A stretch of DNA of 60,739 bases from Bavariicoccus seileri WCC 4188 (GTDB taxonomy: Bacteria > Bacillota > Bacilli > Lactobacillales > Aerococcaceae): the NCBI RefSeq assembly GCF_000421665.1, contig NZ_ATXL01000008.1, forward strand, positions 1 to 60,739, written 5' to 3'. Positions 44,811-54,415 of this stretch are shown here, piece after piece. The notes beneath the pieces were generated by a model. That model made no database searches. It was not told the origin of the DNA and worked only from the letters and a program-made list of their open reading frames with translations. The number at the start of each line of letters is the position of its first letter. Within the stretch, counting starts at the first letter, position 1. The position numbers and the translations under genes were made by a program.

Positions 44811-46058
44811 TTAAGAAGATAATCGTTTTCCCGAACGGTTATAGATTTGGGGTTTTGCTAGCACTTCAGGTTCAACACAGTCTTTTGTGATAATAACTTT
44901 CTTGACATCATTACGACTAGGTATATCGAACATGATATCAAGCATCACTGACTCTATAATAGATCTAAGGCCTCTTGCACCTGTATTACGTTTGATGGCT
45001 AGTTTTGCAATAGCTGTAAGCGCATCTGGTTCAAAGTCCAACTCTACACCTTCAAAAGCCAGTAATTTCTTGTACTGTTTTACAAGAGCATTTTTAGGTT
45101 CTGTCAAAATTTGAACTAAATCTTCCTCACTCAATTTTTCAAGAGCAGCCATAACTGGTAAACGCCCAATAAACTCTGGAATCAATCCAAATTTCAATAG
45201 GTCTTCCGGTATTAGTTCTTGAATTAAACTATCTTTTTCATTCTTTTGAGTCGCTGATTTGCCAAAACCTATAACCTTTTCGCCTAAACGCTCCTTGATG
45301 ATGGTTTCGATGCCGTCAAACGCGCCACCAACAATGAAAAGAATATTAGTTGTATCTATCTCAATCATTTCTTGTTGCGGATGTTTACGACCACCTTGTG
45401 GCGGAACACTCGCAGTTGTACCTTCTAAAATTTTCAATAACGCTTGTTGGACACCCTCGCCACTGACATCTCTAGTGATACTAACATTCTCACTTTTTCG
45501 AGCAATTTTATCAATTTCATCAATATAAATAATACCTCTTTGAGCTTCTTCCACATCAAAATTTGTCGCTTGAAGGAGCTTCAACAAAATATTTTCAACA
45601 TCTTCCCCAACATATCCTGCTTCAGTTAGGCTTGTGGCATCTGCTATTGCAAATGGGACATCTAAAATATTGGCCAAAGTCTGAGCCAAGAAGGTTTTCC
45701 CAGATCCTGTTGGCCCTACTAAACAAATATTACTTTTTTGTAGTAACACTTCATCAGAATCATCATCTACATTATTAACACGTTTAAAGTGGTTATAAAC
45801 TGCTACTGATAAGGTTTTCTTTGCTGCATCCTGTCCGATAATGTACTCATTTAAGATTTCTAGTATCTCTTTTGGTTTAGGAACCACAATTGGTTCAAGG
45901 TTATGGTCTTTTGCTAGCTCTTCTTCAATGATCTGTTGGCATAGTGCCACACATTCATTACAGATATAGACGTCAGGACCAGCAATTATTTTCTTGACCT
46001 GATCTTGTGATTTACCACAAAAAGAGCAGTAAACAGTCTCGTCTTTATTGTCATTCAT
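44811..46058 (-). CDS. clpX: ClpX, ATPase of the ClpXP protease
   Basis: ClpX unfolds substrates and feeds them to ClpP. I start at ATG 46058 ([16 protein letters not shown]) preceded by AGAGGTG, giving 415 residues. The zinc-binding domain has Cys11, Cys14, Cys33 and Cys36; Walker A is GPTGSGKT, Walker [11 protein letters not shown], and the pore loop [24 protein letters not shown] and [15 protein letters not shown] are ClpX hallmarks. It is separated from tig by a terminator and appears to have its own promoter. clpP is not in the window. Confidence 0.97.
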   Translation of the reverse strand: MNDNKDETVYCSFCGKSQDQVKKIIAGPDVYICNECVALCQQIIEEELAKDHNLEPIVVPKPKEILEILNEYIIGQDAAKKTLSVAVYNHFKRVNNVDDDSDEVLLQKSNICLVGPTGSGKTFLAQTLANILDVPFAIADATSLTEAGYVGEDVENILLKLLQATNFDVEEAQRGIIYIDEIDKIARKSENVSITRDVSGEGVQQALLKILEGTTASVPPQGGRKHPQQEMIEIDTTNILFIVGGAFDGIETIIKERLGEKVIGFGKSATQKNEKDSLIQELIPEDLLKFGLIPEFIGRLPVMAALEKLSEEDLVQILTEPKNALVKQYKKLLAFEGVELDFEPDALTAIAKLAIKRNTGARGLRSIIESVMLDIMFDIPSRNDVKKVIITKDCVEPEVLAKPQIYNRSGKRLSS

Positions 46059-46349
46059 TTTGATACAAGCACCTCTTTCTCGTTTGATGATAATAAGTCG
46101 AACATGATGTACCTCTATAAAAGTTTCATTTACAACTCTAATCACTTCACTATGACAACATAATAGAGTACATTTATCCGATTTTTTGGTTTACCAAACT
46201 TTTTAAAACTTTCGTCCTAATGGATAAAACAGGCGTGGAATGATTATTCCCCGCCTGCGACATAAACATAAAGTCATCCATTCATTCGACCTCTCAATAA
46301 CATAACCGAAGTCTTTGAAAGGTAAACCACCACAATCTATTTAGTCCGA
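46059..46349. other. 290-bp spacer between tig and clpX
   Basis: It holds the tig terminator (listed) and, further left, AT-rich sequence with a TTGTCA and TGTAAA pair (minus strand) that may be the clpX promoter. GTTTGGTAAACCAAA at about 46188-46202 is palindromic. I see no gene. Confidence 0.5.
46225..46257 (-). terminator. Terminator downstream of tig
   Basis: On the minus strand CAGGCG pairs with CGCCTG and inner GGAAT with ATTCC, followed by TTTTAT. It lies about 95 bp after the tig stop. Confidence 0.8.
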
Positions 46350-47636
46350 TTAGACCTCTTTAACACTTTCAGTAATCAAACCTAATGCTTTTTTAAGTTT
46401 GATATCTTCAGCTAACATATCAGTACTGACAGTGTTACGAACTTGTTTTTCATCCATATCATATTCGTCAGCTAATGACTTGATTTCGCTTTCGATTTCT
46501 CCCTCAGAAACTTCAATATCCTTTTCTTTAACGATTTGTTCCAAAATTAAATTCGTTTTTGTACGAACATCAGCATCTTGAGTGAATTGTTGCTTCAAAT
46601 CATCTTCAGTTGAGCCGGTGATTTGATAGTACAAGTCTGGTTCGATACCTTGACGACGCATATTATTCAAGTAATGGTCTAATTGGCGATCAACTTCCTC
46701 AGTTACCATTACTTCTGGAAGATCGATGATCTCAGCGTTATCAATTGCCTTACGGATTGCAGCATCTTGTACTTTCTCATCTGCTAATTGTTTCTTTTCA
46801 TCTTCAAGCTCTTTGCGATATTTTTCTTTCAATTCACCAAGAGTAGAAACATCCTCTGACACATCTTTTGCAAATTCATCATCAAGTTCAGGCAATTCTT
46901 TTGTCTTAACTTCGTGAACTTTTACTTCAAACGTTGCTTCTTTTCCAGCCAATGCTTCGCTATGGTACTCTGATGGGAAAGTAACTTTTACTTCTACCTC
47001 ATCGCCTTCTTTTGTTCCGATTAGTTGTTCCTCAAAGCCAGGAATAAACTGATTCGAGCCAAGTTCTAATGAATGATTTTTGTCTTCGCCGCCTTCAAAG
47101 GCAACTCCATCAACAAATCCTTTGTAATCGATCACGACAGTATCGCCATATTCTGCAGGTTGATCTGCTTCTTTCACAATCAACTCAGCATTTTTTTCTT
47201 GTTCTGCTTTTAAACGATCCTCTACTTCTTCATCAGTGACGGAGCGATCTTGCTTTTCAACCTCTAGACCTTCGAATTGACCTAATTTTACAACAGGCTT
47301 AACAGCTACTTTTGCTTTTATTACCCAAGGTTCATCATTATTTAAAGACTCAACCGAAATTTCAGGTTGTGCTACGGGGTCGATTCCAGCTTCTTCTACC
47401 GCTAAAGGATAAGCTACAGGTAACACATTGTTTAGTGCATCTTCATATAAAGAGGTCTCGCCAAACATCCGGTTAAAAACAGATCTTGTTACTTTGCCTT
47501 TCCGGAATCCAGGAACATTTAAATTTTTCTTAACTTTATTAAAAGCTTTATCGATAGCTACTTTCTTTTGAGGTTCAGAAATTTCAAATGTTAAAACTCC
47601 ATACCCGTTTTCTGTTATTTCCCAATTTGCTGTCAT
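46350..47636 (-). CDS. tig: Trigger factor
   Basis: This ribosome-bound chaperone and peptidyl-prolyl isomerase helps nascent chains fold. The start is ATG 47636 (MTANWEITENGYGVLTFEI) after GGAGG, giving 428 residues. VPGFRKGKVTRSVFNRMFG carries the GFRxGKxP-type L23-docking signature (with T for P). The FKBP-like domain covers about 155-250 (YGDTVVIDYKGFVDGVAFEGG), and the C-terminal arms complete the protein. It is monocistronic, with a consensus promoter and a terminator before clpX. Confidence 0.97.
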   Translation of the reverse strand: MTANWEITENGYGVLTFEISEPQKKVAIDKAFNKVKKNLNVPGFRKGKVTRSVFNRMFGETSLYEDALNNVLPVAYPLAVEEAGIDPVAQPEISVESLNNDEPWVIKAKVAVKPVVKLGQFEGLEVEKQDRSVTDEEVEDRLKAEQEKNAELIVKEADQPAEYGDTVVIDYKGFVDGVAFEGGEDKNHSLELGSNQFIPGFEEQLIGTKEGDEVEVKVTFPSEYHSEALAGKEATFEVKVHEVKTKELPELDDEFAKDVSEDVSTLGELKEKYRKELEDEKKQLADEKVQDAAIRKAIDNAEIIDLPEVMVTEEVDRQLDHYLNNMRRQGIEPDLYYQITGSTEDDLKQQFTQDADVRTKTNLILEQIVKEKDIEVSEGEIESEIKSLADEYDMDEKQVRNTVSTDMLAEDIKLKKALGLITESVKEV

Positions 47637-47684
47637 AAATTTACCTCCAGAATTAATTAAAATCTCTTGTTTGCATACTAGTTT

Positions 47685-47713
47685 ATAATACACTATTACA
47701 GGCTTTATGTAAA
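47685..47713 (-). promoter_or_regulatory. Promoter of tig
   Basis: On the minus strand TTTACA (47708-47713) and TATTAT (47685-47690) are spaced by 17 bp, about 50 bp before the start. Confidence 0.75.
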
Positions 47714-47861
47714 TAAATCCGTACTTTAAGTATGGAATTTATTGCTATAATACTTGATAAGCTTATTACGATAGTCACTCCCGCCATTACTATTGGGCAT
47801 GACAAAAGTTAACTTAGTGTTACAAAAGCCTGACCTTATTTCAAAAACTAACATTTAAGGG

Positions 47862-47877
47862 TATAATCTAGTATAAT
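47862..47877 (+). promoter_or_regulatory. Possible recU promoter, two TATAAT boxes
   Basis: Two TATAAT hexamers lie at 47862-47867 and 47872-47877, 30-45 bp before the recU start. Neither has a good -35 at the right distance. Confidence 0.45.
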
Positions 47878-47906
47878 GTGACTATCAGTTTTTAAAGGGG
47901 AGAACC

Positions 47907-48512
47907 ATGACCATAAAACATCCTAAAGGTATACAATCTAATGATAGTGTCAATGAACCTGACGGCATAAACTACGCTAGAAGAGGGATGACTTTTGAAA
48001 AGTTGATTAATGAGTCTAACCAATATTACTTAGCAAAAAATATTGCAGTTATTCATAAAAAGCCAACACCAATCCAGGTAGTAACTGTCGATTATCCAAA
48101 GCGTAGTGCGGTCAAAATAACTGAAGCATACTATAAAGAAGCCTCGACAACTGATTATAACGGTGTCTATAAAGGCTACTATATTGATTTTGAAGCCAAA
48201 GCAACTAAACTCAAAACACGTTTTCCACTAAATAACTTACAGGAACATCAAATCGATCATATGATTTCTTGTCAAAAACAAGGTGGAATCGTTTTTTTGC
48301 TGATTTATTTTTCTACCCTAAAAGAGTGCTATTTGATGCCTTTTTCAGATATAAAAGCTTTTTGGTGTGACAATGCTAGTGGTCAAAAATCAATTCCTTA
48401 TACCTATATCAAAAAGAATTGTTATGCTGTACCCTTCAAGTTGAGGCCACGAGTTGATTATCTCGCTGCCGTCAATCACTTGATGATACAGCTCAAAGGA
48501 GTCGACCAATGA
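47907..48512 (+). CDS. recU: Holliday junction resolvase RecU
   Basis: RecU cleaves Holliday junctions and acts with RuvAB in Firmicutes. The 201 residues include NYARRGMTFEKLINESNQYY near the N-terminus, then the nuclease motif GVYKGYYIDFEAKATK, in which the Asp/Glu/Lys set matches the D-ExK catalytic core, and NNLQEHQIDHM. The ATGA overlap with pbp1A (4 bp) is the conserved recU-ponA arrangement in Bacilli. It starts at ATG 47907 after AAGGGGAG. Confidence 0.96.
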   Translation: MTIKHPKGIQSNDSVNEPDGINYARRGMTFEKLINESNQYYLAKNIAVIHKKPTPIQVVTVDYPKRSAVKITEAYYKEASTTDYNGVYKGYYIDFEAKATKLKTRFPLNNLQEHQIDHMISCQKQGGIVFLLIYFSTLKECYLMPFSDIKAFWCDNASGQKSIPYTYIKKNCYAVPFKLRPRVDYLAAVNHLMIQLKGVDQ

Positions 48513-51049
48513 CTAATAGGAAACAAAGACAACAAAAAAATCATGACTTTTCCTGGAAAAGTGTTCTCTGGAAAATCACAAAATATTTTGCAATAGTCGT
48601 AGGTCTCATTTTCTTAGCTGGCCTTGGATTATTCCTGTATTACGCCTCTTCTACTCCCAATATCACACACGCTGAATTGGAAGGAAATATCGAAACTCAA
48701 CTTTATGACCGAGATAATAGTTTGTTTGCAGAGCTTGGTGGTGAGAATCGTGAAATCATCTCTCCTGATGAGATTCCTGACCAGATGAAAGAGGCTATCA
48801 TTGCAATCGAGGATCAACGCTTCTATAAACACAATGGTATTGATCCCATCCGAATAGTAGGAGCCGCTCTCTCAAACTTTAGAAGCCGGTCAGTAGCTCA
48901 AGGGGGCTCAACTATTACCCAACAGCTCGTTAAGCTATCGGTATTTTCGACTAAAGCTTCTGATCAAACGCTAAAACGTAAATCGCAAGAAGCCATTTTA
49001 GCATTGAAAGTTGAACAAGCTTATTCAAAGGATCAAATACTCGCTCTTTACCTCAACAAAATCTACTTTGGAAATAATGTTTATGGGGTCGAAACAGCTA
49101 GTCAATACTATTTTGGTAAAACACTCAGTGATTTGACTTTAAGTCAAACAGCCACTTTGGCAGGTATGCCGCAGGCCCCAAATGATTATGATCCTATCAA
49201 TCAGCCAGAACAGTCGCAAAGACGGCGAAATATTGTATTAGGTCAAATGTTAGAAATGAAAGATATTTCTAAAGAAGAATATGATCAAGCAATCGCAACT
49301 GATATTACAGACGGATTAGCAACTGAACATGATCAAACCAAGAATGATCTTGTTAACGATGCCTTTTTACAAATTGTAATAGATGAAGTCAAAGAACAAA
49401 CAGGACTTGATGTCTATAAGGATGGTTTACAAGTATACACAACGTTAGATAGTGACTTGCAACAACACTTATATGATGTTGTGAACACTTCTGCTTATAT
49501 CAACTACCAGTCTTCTGATTTACAAAATGCTGCTACTATATTAGATACTGAAAGTGGTGGGTTAAGAGCAGTTATAGGGGGCCGTCATCAAGATGTCTTA
49601 TTAGGCTTTAACCGAGCTACTCAGCTAAACCGCTCTGTAGGTTCAACAATTAAACCATTAACCAGTTATGGACCAGCAATCGAATATCTCAACTATTCAA
49701 CCGGACAAACAGTCGTTGATGAACCGTATGATTATTCTAGTGGAGATCCAATCTATAACTGGGATAGAAAATATATGGGTACTATGACGATTAGGCAAGC
49801 CTTAGCTAACTCAAGAAACATTCCAGCACTCAAAGTATTCCAAGAAGTCGGAACAGATAACATTACTGCATTTCTCAAAAAATTAGGTATAACGCTCAAC
49901 AATGAGGGTGCAAATGGTTTAGTTGAATCTAACGCAATCACCGGGAATATCACCCCACTTGATTTAGCAAGCGCATACCGCAGTTTTGCTACGCTAGGTA
50001 AATATAAACCTGCTTACACGGTTGAAAAAGTTATAACGCGAGACGGTCAAGAAATTTCCTTAGATCACGAGGACACTCAAGCAATCAAACCTGAGACAGC
50101 CTACATGATAACGGATATGCTAAAAGATGTATTTACTTATGGAACGGCCTCTAGTATCAAAAATCCTAATATTATCCAAGCTGGTAAAACTGGTACAACC
50201 AACTATACTGAAGAACAAGAAAAAAGTTTGGGAATTCAAAATACCGGTAATGTCCCTGACTCTTGGTTTGTCGGTTACACTACCAATAACGTAATTAGTA
50301 TTTGGACCGGCTATGACAATCCTCTTGAAGATGGTCACTCGTTAGATTATACAGAACAAGCTATTTCTAGAGATCTCTACGCTGAGATGATTTCTTATAT
50401 CACTCAAAAAGGATCACCTGAAGATTGGACGATGCCTAATACAGTTGTGAGAGAAAATGCTGTTTTTGGAACTGATCCACTACAATTAGCTGGCCCTTAT
50501 ACACCGAGAAGTCTGACAATCAGTGAGTTATTTGTAAAAAATCAGTTACCTAATAGTACGGGATACACAGAAGAACCTGAAGACCCGTTAGCAAAACCAA
50601 CTGATTTACAAACTAGCTATGACGAATCTAGCAACCTATTGACTGCAAGTTGGACAAGCAGTGGACCAAAAGACATGACCTTCAGAATTACTGTCAATGG
50701 CAATACGCAAGACGTTGGCGCTGCTACAAGTTTTGAGATTCCAAACATTACACCTGGTACAACCTACAATATTAGTGTTGTAGCTATCGCAGATGGCGAG
50801 ACTACTAGTCCTGCTACTACCTCCTTTACCGCTCCTGAATCAGAGAATGAGTCTGATCAAGATGAAAATGAAAGTGATAGCGGTAATAATGATAGCGACT
50901 CTAATGACGATGACTCTAATAGTGATGATTCTAATAGTGATGATTCTAATGGGGATGATTCTAACAATTCTGACAACAATGATAATAATGACTCTAACAA
51001 TGGTTCTGGAAACAATGATTCTGATAATTCAAATAATAACGGTCAATAA
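48509..51049 (+). CDS. pbp1A: Class A penicillin-binding protein 1A
   Basis: This bifunctional peptidoglycan glycosyltransferase/transpeptidase is membrane-anchored, with 846 residues. TM helix: about 24-45. The GT51 domain has the catalytic Glu101 in EDQRFYKHNG and GGSTITQQ (132-139). The transpeptidase has SxxK at 379-382 (STIK), SxN at 435-437 (SRN) and KTG at 560-562. A fibronectin type III-like domain (about 693-775) and a 65-residue Asp/Ser/Asn-rich tail follow. The tail comes from a 15-bp DNA repeat. It is coupled to recU by an ATGA overlap. Confidence 0.96.
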   Translation: MTNRKQRQQKNHDFSWKSVLWKITKYFAIVVGLIFLAGLGLFLYYASSTPNITHAELEGNIETQLYDRDNSLFAELGGENREIISPDEIPDQMKEAIIAIEDQRFYKHNGIDPIRIVGAALSNFRSRSVAQGGSTITQQLVKLSVFSTKASDQTLKRKSQEAILALKVEQAYSKDQILALYLNKIYFGNNVYGVETASQYYFGKTLSDLTLSQTATLAGMPQAPNDYDPINQPEQSQRRRNIVLGQMLEMKDISKEEYDQAIATDITDGLATEHDQTKNDLVNDAFLQIVIDEVKEQTGLDVYKDGLQVYTTLDSDLQQHLYDVVNTSAYINYQSSDLQNAATILDTESGGLRAVIGGRHQDVLLGFNRATQLNRSVGSTIKPLTSYGPAIEYLNYSTGQTVVDEPYDYSSGDPIYNWDRKYMGTMTIRQALANSRNIPALKVFQEVGTDNITAFLKKLGITLNNEGANGLVESNAITGNITPLDLASAYRSFATLGKYKPAYTVEKVITRDGQEISLDHEDTQAIKPETAYMITDMLKDVFTYGTASSIKNPNIIQAGKTGTTNYTEEQEKSLGIQNTGNVPDSWFVGYTTNNVISIWTGYDNPLEDGHSLDYTEQAISRDLYAEMISYITQKGSPEDWTMPNTVVRENAVFGTDPLQLAGPYTPRSLTISELFVKNQLPNSTGYTEEPEDPLAKPTDLQTSYDESSNLLTASWTSSGPKDMTFRITVNGNTQDVGAATSFEIPNITPGTTYNISVVAIADGETTSPATTSFTAPESENESDQDENESDSGNNDSDSNDDDSNSDDSNSDDSNGDDSNNSDNNDNNDSNNGSGNNDSDNSNNNGQ
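50909..50968 (+). repeat. 15-bp in-frame tandem repeat in pbp1A
   Basis: Four consecutive units, GATGACTCTAATAGT, GATGATTCTAATAGT, GATGATTCTAATGGG and GATGATTCTAACAAT, encode DDSN-type pentapeptides in the low-complexity C-terminal tail. Copy number is likely to vary between strains because units are in frame. Confidence 0.93.
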
Positions 51050-51064
51050 CTGACAGACCAACTC

Positions 51065-51110
51065 AAAAAGTACCAGCCGATTGTAAAATACAATTCGTCT
51101 GGTACTTTTT
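51065..51110. terminator. Bidirectional terminator between pbp1A and nth
   Basis: AAAAAGTACCAG pairs with CTGGTACTTTTT, with an inner ATTGTA/TACAAT stem. Runs of A and T on both sides serve both converging genes. Confidence 0.93.
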
Positions 51111-51115
51111 AATTT

Positions 51116-51754
51116 CTAGCTATTTTTGCGGTCATACTGACACAATGGTTTCAAAGGGCATGATCCACAATATGGGCTCCGAGCCGTACAATGATATCGT
51201 CCGAAGAAAATTAAGCGGTGGTGAGCAATGCTCCACAAGGATCGTGGCAATGCCTCTTTTAGCTTATTTTCGACCTGAGAAACAGTCGCATCCTTAGGGA
51301 CAAAGCCTAATCGCTTAGAGACACGCTCGACGTGTGTGTCTACAGCAATAGCTGGAATTCCAAATCCTACACTTAAAACTACATTTGCTGTTTTCTGTCC
51401 AACACCAGGTAGCTTCTTCAGTAATTTCTCATTAGATGGCACTTCACCTTGATATAGTTCAACTAAATGTATGGCACATTTTTTTAGAAATTTTGCCTTA
51501 TTACGATTTAGACCGATTTTTTTAATAAAATTTTCAATGGAGGCAATAGATCCCTCTGCCATACTTTGTGCATTAGGATAGGCTTTGAACAGTGCAGGAG
51601 TTACTTTGTTGACGGCTTTATCAGTTGTTTGAGCACTCAAAATAACAGCGCACAACAACTGAAAGGTTGATGCATATTCTAATTCACACTTTGCATCCGG
51701 GTACATCTCCCCCATTACTTCAATACAATAACAAATTTCTTTGTCAGAAAGCAT
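51116..51754 (-). CDS. nth: Endonuclease III
   Basis: This DNA glycosylase/AP lyase removes oxidised pyrimidines. The start is ATG 51754 (MLSDKEICYCIEVMGEMYP), giving 212 residues; the open frame upstream overlaps dnaD and does not fit. The helix-hairpin-helix LPGVGQKTANVV has the catalytic Lys, VDTHVERVSKRLG the catalytic Asp, and CTARSPYCGSCPLKPLC the Fe-S cluster ligands (C-x6-C-x2-C-x5-C). It lies 4 bp after dnaD, as in Bacillus dnaD-nth. Confidence 0.97.
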   Translation of the reverse strand: MLSDKEICYCIEVMGEMYPDAKCELEYASTFQLLCAVILSAQTTDKAVNKVTPALFKAYPNAQSMAEGSIASIENFIKKIGLNRNKAKFLKKCAIHLVELYQGEVPSNEKLLKKLPGVGQKTANVVLSVGFGIPAIAVDTHVERVSKRLGFVPKDATVSQVENKLKEALPRSLWSIAHHRLIFFGRYHCTARSPYCGSCPLKPLCQYDRKNS

Positions 51755-51758
51755 AACA

Positions 51759-52463
51759 TCATTCTCCTTGATCCAACCAATTATCCAATGGAATATCAGG
51801 ATAAGCGACATTAGCATTATTAGAACTTCTAGCGTTCGTTGAAGCTGATTGTGTATTATGTTGTGACAGATATCTTTCGATCTGATACCCTTCTTTTAAA
51901 CCCAAACGATCCCAACTTAACAGAATTTTGTCCATATACCTTAAACTAGTCGCATTATTGAGTATCGTTTCTCTTAAGGCCTTCTGTAGCATCTCTGCAC
52001 TATAATGATATTTATTCAACCAATCTTTCACTAGTTCCAATTCCATCGGACTAAGTGGGTGATTAAATTCTTGCTCAATTTGGGCAACAACCTCTTTACC
52101 ACTATTGCTCCTTTGCTTTAAGGATTGAGATCGTCTGTAATTATCAACTAATTCTAAGGCTCCAGTTAAATCAAAATAATCGGATTGCTTGCCATCACTA
52201 TCTTGTGTCGTTTTAATAGCAATCATTTGCTTATCAATCAATCGTTGTATTGTTTGATAAATTTCATTAGTAGAATGATTGGTATAACGAGCGAGTTGAT
52301 TAGTATCCGGGAAAACAATCCCCTTCTGATTCAAACGCCACAGATGAAGATAAAGCAACATTTCATCAGAGGAGATGTTTAAAACATGATAGCAATCAAG
52401 CAACAAGTTAGGAACTGTCATTTGTCCCTTCGATAACCACTCATATGGTTCTTGTGTCACCAT
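51759..52463 (-). CDS. dnaD: Replication initiation/restart protein DnaD
   Basis: DnaD helps load the replicative helicase at oriC and at restart sites. The 234 residues have an N-terminal winged-helix domain (about 17-95: LLLYLHLWRLNQKG; TNQLARYTNHSTNEIYQTIQ) and the DnaB-like C-terminal domain (about 130-190: EQEFNHPLSPMELELV, then ATSLRYMDKILLSW). The C-terminus is Asn/Ser-rich and then ends in a short acidic tail. It lies between asnS and nth, the Bacillus order. Confidence 0.94.
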   Translation of the reverse strand: MVTQEPYEWLSKGQMTVPNLLLDCYHVLNISSDEMLLYLHLWRLNQKGIVFPDTNQLARYTNHSTNEIYQTIQRLIDKQMIAIKTTQDSDGKQSDYFDLTGALELVDNYRRSQSLKQRSNSGKEVVAQIEQEFNHPLSPMELELVKDWLNKYHYSAEMLQKALRETILNNATSLRYMDKILLSWDRLGLKEGYQIERYLSQHNTQSASTNARSSNNANVAYPDIPLDNWLDQGE

Positions 52464-52513
52464 TATGATCTCCTCTCTCTAATATCTCATTCTCACTATA
52501 AAAAACTGATTCA

Positions 52514-53812
52514 TTAAGGATATAGGCGGTGTAATAGACGAGGAAACGGAATTGCCTCTCTCACATGCTCAGTCCCGCTGAGCCATGTTACCATTCTTTC
52601 TAACCCTAAGCCAAAACCACTGTGAGGAACTGAACCATATTTTCTAAGATCGAGATACCAGCCATACTCCTCAACACTTAAACCTTTAGCTTTTATATTC
52701 GCTAGCAGTTGATCAAAATCTGTTTCTCTTTCAGATCCCCCAATAATTTCTCCATAACCCTCAGGTGCAATTAAGTCTGCACATAAGTATACATCATCAC
52801 GATTAGGCGCTGCCTTCATGTAAAAAGGCTTGATAGCTTTAGGATAATTCATAATAAAGACAGGTTTAGAAAAATGATTTGCAATGAAAGTCTCATGAGG
52901 TGAACCAAAATCATCGCCCCATTCAATATCATCAAAGCCATTGTCCTTCAATAAGGTAATTGCATCATCGTAAGAAATTCTAGGGTATGGTAATTGGGTA
53001 TACGTTTTAAGCAACTCTTGGTCGCGCTCCAAAATAGCCAATGCTGGTTGGCAGTGCTCTAAAACAGCTTCAACTAAATAGGCGATATACTCTTCTTGTA
53101 CCTTTATAGATTGGTCTTGGTTAGTAAATGCCATTTCAGGTTCAATCATCCAAAATTCTATTAAATGCCGTCTCGTTTTTGATTTTTCGGCACGGAATGT
53201 TGGTCCAAATGAGAAAACTTTTCCAAAAGCCATTGCAGCTGCTTCCATATACAACTGACCAGATTGTGACAAGTAGGCATCTTGATCAAAATACTCAGTA
53301 TGGAACAATTCAGAAGTTCCTTCAGGTGCACTCCCAGTTAAAATTGGTGGGTCAATTTTGATAAATCCATTATCATAAAAGAAATCATAAGTAGCTTTGA
53401 TGATCTCGTTACGAATCTGTAAAACAGCGTGTTGCTTATGTGAACGTAGCCATAAATGTCTATGATCCATCAGAAAATCAATACCATGGTCTTTCGGCGT
53501 AATCGGATAATCATGACTACCACCTAAAACTTCTGCAGATTTTATGAGTAACTCCACTCCAATTGGCGAACGATCATTTTTTTGAACAGTACCTTCAACG
53601 ATCAGAGCCGTTTCTTGGGGAATATTCTTTAATTCTTCAAATAGATCTTCTCCAACCTCAGATTTCAGTAAGACACCTTGAAAATAAAAGACGCCATCTC
53701 TTAATTGTAAAAATGCTATTTTACCGCTTGAGCGTCGATTGGTAACCCAAACACCAATTTTTACTAGCTCACCAACATGATCCTTTGCTTTCTTCATTGT
53801 TGTTAAATCCAT
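52514..53812 (-). CDS. asnS: Asparaginyl-tRNA synthetase
   Basis: This class IIb synthetase charges tRNA-Asn. The start is ATG 53812 ([17 protein letters not shown]), 7 nt after AAAGGGAG, giving 432 residues. The N-terminal OB domain (about 15-100) is followed by the class II core with the motif 2 [24 protein letters not shown] (split 215-238) and motif 3 [13 protein letters not shown]. The N-terminal DNA lacks a T-box leader. It follows ypmB by about 25 bp; aspB, which lies between them in Bacillus, is missing. Confidence 0.96.
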   Translation of the reverse strand: MDLTTMKKAKDHVGELVKIGVWVTNRRSSGKIAFLQLRDGVFYFQGVLLKSEVGEDLFEELKNIPQETALIVEGTVQKNDRSPIGVELLIKSAEVLGGSHDYPITPKDHGIDFLMDHRHLWLRSHKQHAVLQIRNEIIKATYDFFYDNGFIKIDPPILTGSAPEGTSELFHTEYFDQDAYLSQSGQLYMEAAAMAFGKVFSFGPTFRAEKSKTRRHLIEFWMIEPEMAFTNQDQSIKVQEEYIAYLVEAVLEHCQPALAILERDQELLKTYTQLPYPRISYDDAITLLKDNGFDDIEWGDDFGSPHETFIANHFSKPVFIMNYPKAIKPFYMKAAPNRDDVYLCADLIAPEGYGEIIGGSERETDFDQLLANIKAKGLSVEEYGWYLDLRKYGSVPHSGFGLGLERMVTWLSGTEHVREAIPFPRLLHRLYP

Positions 53813-53836
53813 GTCCAAACTCCCTTTAACCAAAAA

Positions 53837-54322
53837 TTATATATTTGTGATTTTCTTGACCCATTCCCCAGTAGTGGCATCTAAATAGTAATAACCCATC
53901 TCATTTTGCCCTTGACGGTAGTTTACTTCCCACACCGCATCTCCATCAAGTAGTCCTAAACGAGCTTCTCTGAGTTGATCATCATCAATTTCTAAATCAT
54001 AAAGCGCAATACTCTTTGCTTCTGACTCTGTAATAATATCTTTTGCAAACAGTTGCGTGATCTGGCCACCATCTTGTTGAACGATTGCATAATAAAGTTC
54101 ATTGTTTTCATCTGTTGCTGCTAGCGTAAAATAGGTTTCTGAGCCATTGTACCAATAGAAATTTTCTACATTTTGAATAGTGTATTTTTCCCCAACTACC
54201 CCAATAGCCTCTTTTTCTGCTCTTTGAAGAGGTCTTTGACTCGTATAGAAAATGTAAATACAAAAGACCAATAGCAATCCCAAAATTAATGCTGCAGCAT
54301 TGATTAATTTTCTTTTCATCAT
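53837..54322 (-). CDS. ypmB: YpmB-like membrane-anchored protein (DUF5590/PepSY-like)
   Basis: This 161-residue protein has one N-terminal membrane segment (about 7-27: AAALILGLLLVFCIYIFY) and an extracytoplasmic domain. DUF5590 repeats resemble PepSY units: AIGVVGEKYTIQNVENFYWYNG followed by SEAKSIALYDLEI and GYYYLDATTGEWV. The function is unknown. The dinG-ypmB-asnS position is that of B. subtilis ypmB. ATG 54322 or the adjacent second Met may be the start. Confidence 0.85.
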   Translation of the reverse strand: MMKRKLINAAALILGLLLVFCIYIFYTSQRPLQRAEKEAIGVVGEKYTIQNVENFYWYNGSETYFTLAATDENNELYYAIVQQDGGQITQLFAKDIITESEAKSIALYDLEIDDDQLREARLGLLDGDAVWEVNYRQGQNEMGYYYLDATTGEWVKKITNI

Positions 54323-54341
54323 TTCCCTCGCTATCCATTCA

Positions 54342-54382
54342 ACTACCCAATATCATAACGCAAAAGAGAGATTTTGGGTAGT
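54342..54382. repeat. Inverted repeat upstream of ypmB
   Basis: ACTACCCAA (54342-54350) pairs with TTGGGTAGT (54374-54382) across a 23-nt loop. No T-run follows, so it is more likely a leader structure or operator than a terminator. Confidence 0.6.
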
Positions 54383-54415
54383 CACAGATCAAAACCATAT
54401 GTCTAAGATATACTG

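Noticed and set aside
50793-51053. Alternative Met/Ile-rich frame of 86 codons over the end of pbp1A.
   Set aside because: It is a frame shadow of the Asp/Ser/Asn repeat and has no ribosome-binding site or independent support.
53813-53836. T-box leader for asnS.
   Set aside because: Only about 25 bp separate ypmB and asnS; there is no room for a T-box.
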